Shown in pieces: positions 60,472-64,000 of a stretch of DNA of 64,000 bases; position 1 is the first letter of the stretch, and each line of letters starts with the position of its first letter. Location: the NCBI GenBank assembly GCA_022747635.1, contig JAKTNV010000012.1:552001-616000 (forward strand), written 5' to 3'. A program made the position numbers and the translations under genes. The DNA is from Hetaerina americana. Its lineage: Eukaryota; Arthropoda; Insecta; Odonata; Calopterygidae. Under the pieces are notes generated by a model. The model worked only from the letters and a program-made list of their open reading frames with translations, had not been told where the DNA came from and did not search any database.

Positions 60472-61630
60472 CTAGCTCTGTAATGAGCACAGCTTCTCCT
60501 CATGAGCACCCACTCTGTGGATCAGAGAACTGGAGGCAGGCCCACCTGCTTCAAGAGAATTCAACTGACTGCTCGTCCCAGGCGTCATCCCACCTATATA
60601 CCATGCCGGTTGATGGTGAATCGTAGGCCGGCATGGCATAGGGAGGTAAGATGTTCGGGATGGCTGGTCAGCCAGATTCTCCAGCGAGGGGACGTACCTC
60701 CAGGCCACATCACATAGCTGTTCTTTTATTAAGGATACATATAAACTCTTTACATTCATTACATACATAACAAGGCCCTTGCCTTTGGCCAGGGAGTATA
60801 TCACTGACTGATTGTCTGTATAAACCACTAAATCTATGTTTGGCGGGGCCACCGCCGGCACGTGGTGAGCTGCCATGAGGGCCGCAAGGGCCTCCGCCTC
60901 CACAATCGACCTCTCTTCTCCTAGTGTCCATATTTCGTTGTGTCCCCATGCTGGGATTACCCAGGCCACTTGAAACGGAGTTGCGTGCGCATATACTTCA
61001 ATAACAGAGGTTGCTGGTGAAAATTGTCTCTCCTTCTTCCACACTTTCGCCTCCTATAGTTCCTCAGCCCATCTTGTTTGCCGCCTGTAGGTGTCCGAGA
61101 TGAGGAAGTATGGGAGGCGAAGAATATATATGCACCAGGACACAAACCCCGCCGCCTTGGGGATATCACTTTGCTGGATATTCTTTAGCACATTTAAAAT
61201 ATATCGCACACCTTTTAACTTACCGCTTGTGAGTCTTAAGGTCATTGAATTTGCATCAATATGCACTCCTTGATATCTGATTTTTGTAGCTGGTTGTAAG
61301 ATGCGTTTGGCGATATTCACTTGGATTCCCAGTTCCCACTGTAGGAAAGAGAGGATTTCGGGCATGAGGTTGGGTAGACGAAGACCCAGTCGTCTAGGTA
61401 GGCAATCATCTGGGTTCGAAATCTAGAATAGATCGCTGCATAATTGCTGGCGCCAGGGCATGTCCCATGGGCAACCTGTTCCACACATAATATTCATTAC
61501 CAATGTAAATCCCGTAAAAGTGGCATTGAGCTGGGATGATTCTTCTCTCCATCTCTCCCACTTGTGACTTCCCCAGGCATTCACCAGACTGACTGAATGG
61601 GTAACTCATAATTATGCTACAGGGTAGCAA
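60472..61630 (-). pseudogene. Reverse transcriptase-RNase H of a retroelement without visible integrase
   Basis: Minus-strand pieces: 61,630-61,406 holds GIYIGNEYYVWNRLPMGHAL (RT motif B region). Around 61,390 the catalytic MIAYLDDWVFV is in another frame. 61,365-61,054 has LGIQVNIAKRILQPATKIRY and a connecting domain. 61,044-60,472 holds the RNase H: AHATPFQVAWVIP, SIVEAEALAALMAAH, VVYTDNQSVIYSLAKG and WRYVPSLENLADQPSR. The motif A aspartate is not visible. The order RT-RNase H with a final YVPSxEN-ADxPSR is seen in DIRS-type elements and in the insect retroelements described as hepadnavirus relatives. No integrase, tyrosine recombinase or Gag was recognised. At least two frameshifts make it inactive. 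The family assignment is an inference. Confidence 0.7.
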
Positions 61631-62110
61631 AATGAGTTAAGCCATGCTTTTTGGCCAGTAAAACTCTAAGTTGGCCAAGAAAAGTTATCATTTCAACTAT
61701 CTCTCCATATTATTAATAAAAATCGAAGTCATAGAAACCTCATGATATCTAGCAAATGTGTGCACACTGGCTGGCAAATTCTTCAATTGAATAGCAATTT
61801 ATAAGCCGACCAAAGTTTGTCCAGTCTATTTAAGTAGGGCTTGATGCCACAATTTTATCAAAACTGATTTAATTAGGTTTTCAAATCAAATATTCACAGA
61901 CACCCTGTCATTCATACAGTTTATCACAAATATCACACAGTTTATAGTCCATGAAAATGAGTGCATATGATATCTTTATGTAATTATGGTGTGACCATGT
62001 TGACATATTAATAAAATTCATATATGACCATGTTTTTGCTGTTAATCGGTGGAATAGGCCCATCGTACAGAGAACAGAATCAGAGCAATTCCACAATTAA
62101 TATTTATTAA

Positions 62111-62174
62111 GGGCCATGGTTTTGCCACTGTGGCATCATCAGGTGAAAATATGTCATGAAGCAAGGGTTATATA
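62111..62174 (-). repeat. Penelope-like terminus with degenerate hammerhead-like core
   Basis: Minus strand: TATATA (62,174-62,169), 27 nt later CTGATGA (62,142-62,136), T, stem II GCCAC-A-GTGGC, AAAA where GAAA is expected, CCATGGCC, then an AATAAA. It has the same layout as the motif at 7.3 kb. The A for G12 and the C at the expected U16.1 position predict an inactive copy. Confidence 0.6.
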
Positions 62175-62269
62175 CACTTTCATATGTCCTTCTCTAGGTG
62201 AGTAACTTACCCTTCAACCTTTGATCAAAGCATGAATCACACAGAAAGAAAGATCACACAGTACCCTCC

Positions 62270-62735
62270 AATGCAGCGATATGGTTCCTTTGAGCCACAC
62301 ATTCACTGGCACAGTTGTGCATTGTAACAGAAAACCCAGTAAATCCCATCCTAATTCTATCAAACTTGCCACAATTTCAAACCAGGGCTTGGTTAAAAGA
62401 GAGAAAACCATTTATTTAATAAATAATAATTCCGTAGGCCCCAAAAGTGCTAGTTTAACCTAAATTTAAAGGTAAATTGATGCCACTGACCTACTAAACT
62501 AACAAATAAATCCACCTGCTATTCAATACAACCAATGAGAACACAACATTTGAGATTGGTTACAATGAATATTATGCCTAAGTTGAATTTATATGACCAA
62601 CACAGTGGAAAACCTTAAAAACTGTCCAATCCCCTAACCAGCTATGATTTCTCACACACAAATCTGGAAAGACTTGTTAAGCATTAAACACTGTGAAAGA
62701 ATAAAACATGTATCACTACAGCTACACTTACAGCT
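62270..62735. repeat. Right copy of ~460-bp direct repeat
   Basis: Partner of 59,826-60,290 in the same orientation. In this copy the minus-strand sequence runs on into the Penelope-like terminus at 62.1 kb, so the repeated unit could be 3' sequence of a Penelope-like element rather than a terminal repeat of the RT-RNase H element. Confidence 0.7.
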
Positions 62736-62739
62736 ATAA

Positions 62740-64000
62740 TAGTGGTACTATTAGTTAGTGACAGCTACTACACAACTTGATTGTTGGTAAAAGGCAGGTA
62801 CATGAGGTTTGGGTAGCTTTAAGGCAGACCTCTCTGAGACATTTCCTTTCACATTAACAACAAGGAAATGGCTTAAAGAGACTAGAGGGTACCATATATG
62901 TATGTAATGAAATTTTGGCTATCTGCCAGACGGAGAGTATTATGGAAGATTTCCATTGATAATGTAAGTTTTTCTTGATTTCAGAACTCAGAATTATAAA
63001 TAACACAAGGCTGTTTCTTTTGCGCATGATTTTCCAGAATGCACTGCATTTAGATAGATTGATAGATTCATTCGCCATAGAACAATACATAATTGTATGG
63101 GCCTTGTTAAGATTCAATTACATATATAGGTGCATTAACATATATACAAATTCATAAGAATAATAATGTACATGAAATATATGAGTATTAAAGATTTAAT
63201 AAACAGATTTCCCTGTATTGGCTCTTTCTATGTACTCTGGGACACTATAAAAAACATTACTTACAAAGAAATCTTTTGCATTGCAAACATTTTTAAAATT
63301 TATTTCCTTGGGGGAGTATTTGTTTTTACTCTTCAGGAAGTGGATTGAACAGCAGTCTTTCTGAAACTTTGCGGATTTTTTGTAGTACTGCTACTTGGCA
63401 ATGGCTATTGTGAATTATCCTTACCCCTGGTGTCGTTCTTCTGAACATCCCTATTTCTGACCAGAGAAGAGGTTTTAGTGCAGGCATAAAAATTCACATT
63501 ATACAAATAGATACAGGGAATGGTCATGATTTTGTGACACTTGAAATATTCCCTGCCAAGAATTTAAATATTACCCTTAATGTGCGTTTTTGAAGGGTGA
63601 GTATTCTGTTGATATTTCCATGTGCTGAACCTCCCCAGCAGACAATGACACATTGAGCTATGGACTCAAATATACCATATTATGCTGGGTTTAGTACTTC
63701 TGCATTACAATTGTTAGCAAGATTTTTCAAAAGGAATAGGGCTGAGCATAACTTTTTGCTACATTTTTCCATTTAGAACCTTCAGTTTAACTAGTTTTCT
63801 ATTTCTAAACCCGATAAAGTATGTTGTAACTCAGAAGTCATTAGTTTCCTATATCTACACAAATATTTGACTGAAGGTCTCTATTACTAATTACCAAGTA
63901 AACTGGTTTTCTTGCATTTAGTTCTAAATTATTGTCCTGTAGCCATTGAGTGACTGAATTCACCATAGCATACATATCTATTTTTAATTGAGCTGATTTA
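62740..64000. other. CpG-poor right end, no supported gene
   Basis: AT-rich. A minus-strand reading from about 63,400 to 64,000 has phrases reminiscent of non-LTR reverse transcriptase C-termini, but too degraded to call. Possibly intronic to the gene suggested by the promoter at 57.66 kb. Confidence 0.3.

Overview
The window is nuclear DNA of a eukaryote, most likely an arthropod and probably an insect. The grounds are one spliced gene with consensus GT-AG introns, and a repeat load of R1-like and CR1-like non-LTR elements, Penelope-like elements with GIY-YIG domains, Tc1/mariner and Tigger/pogo remnants, and tRNA-derived SINEs. I cannot name the species. No bacterial operon, rRNA gene, canonical tRNA gene or CRISPR array is visible.

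Layout. 1-24.5 kb is CpG-rich, repeat-rich DNA with no host gene that I can support. It holds a decayed R1-like retrotransposon (1.5-5.7 kb, minus), a Penelope-like 3' fragment ending in a hammerhead-ribozyme-like motif (6.8-7.4 kb, plus), several tRNA-derived SINEs, a long (TA)n tract, and three large inverted repeats built from Penelope-like element ends (15.28-15.57, 15.68-15.90 and 20.09-20.24 kb). 24.5-54.9 kb is strongly CpG-poor by eye. It carries the only confidently identified host gene, a Raver (ribonucleoprotein PTB-binding) homologue on the plus strand, with six exons between 26,919 and 37,149. These encode 895 residues of a protein whose N-terminus (start of RRM1) lies on an upstream exon I could not find. 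Its introns hold a SINE and a Tigger/pogo fragment.

Downstream, 39.5-43.0 kb is a nested composite: an element with ~182-bp terminal inverted repeats and an internal ~150-bp tandem repeat, into which a young 5'-truncated CR1-like non-LTR element with an open 586-codon frame has inserted, leaving a 9-bp target-site duplication. A broken mariner-type transposase lies at 45.4-46.1 kb, two SINEs at 52.5 and 53.4 kb, and a second Penelope-like element (minus) at 53.8-54.7 kb. From 54.9 to 59 kb the DNA is CpG-normal again and contains a convincing TATA+Inr core promoter (57.66-57.69 kb) with a candidate noncoding first exon. At 59.8-62.7 kb two ~460-bp direct repeats flank a broken reverse transcriptase-RNase H without visible integrase.

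The most interesting shared theme is the ends of Penelope-like elements. At least five loci carry the hammerhead core CUGANGA, then a perfect short stem II, then (G/A)AAA, three of them about 26-36 nt downstream of a TATATA box. The best copy is 7,320-7,358. The RT-RNase H element and the nested composite are the next most worthwhile. All similarity statements rest on reading motifs by eye; no database was searched.
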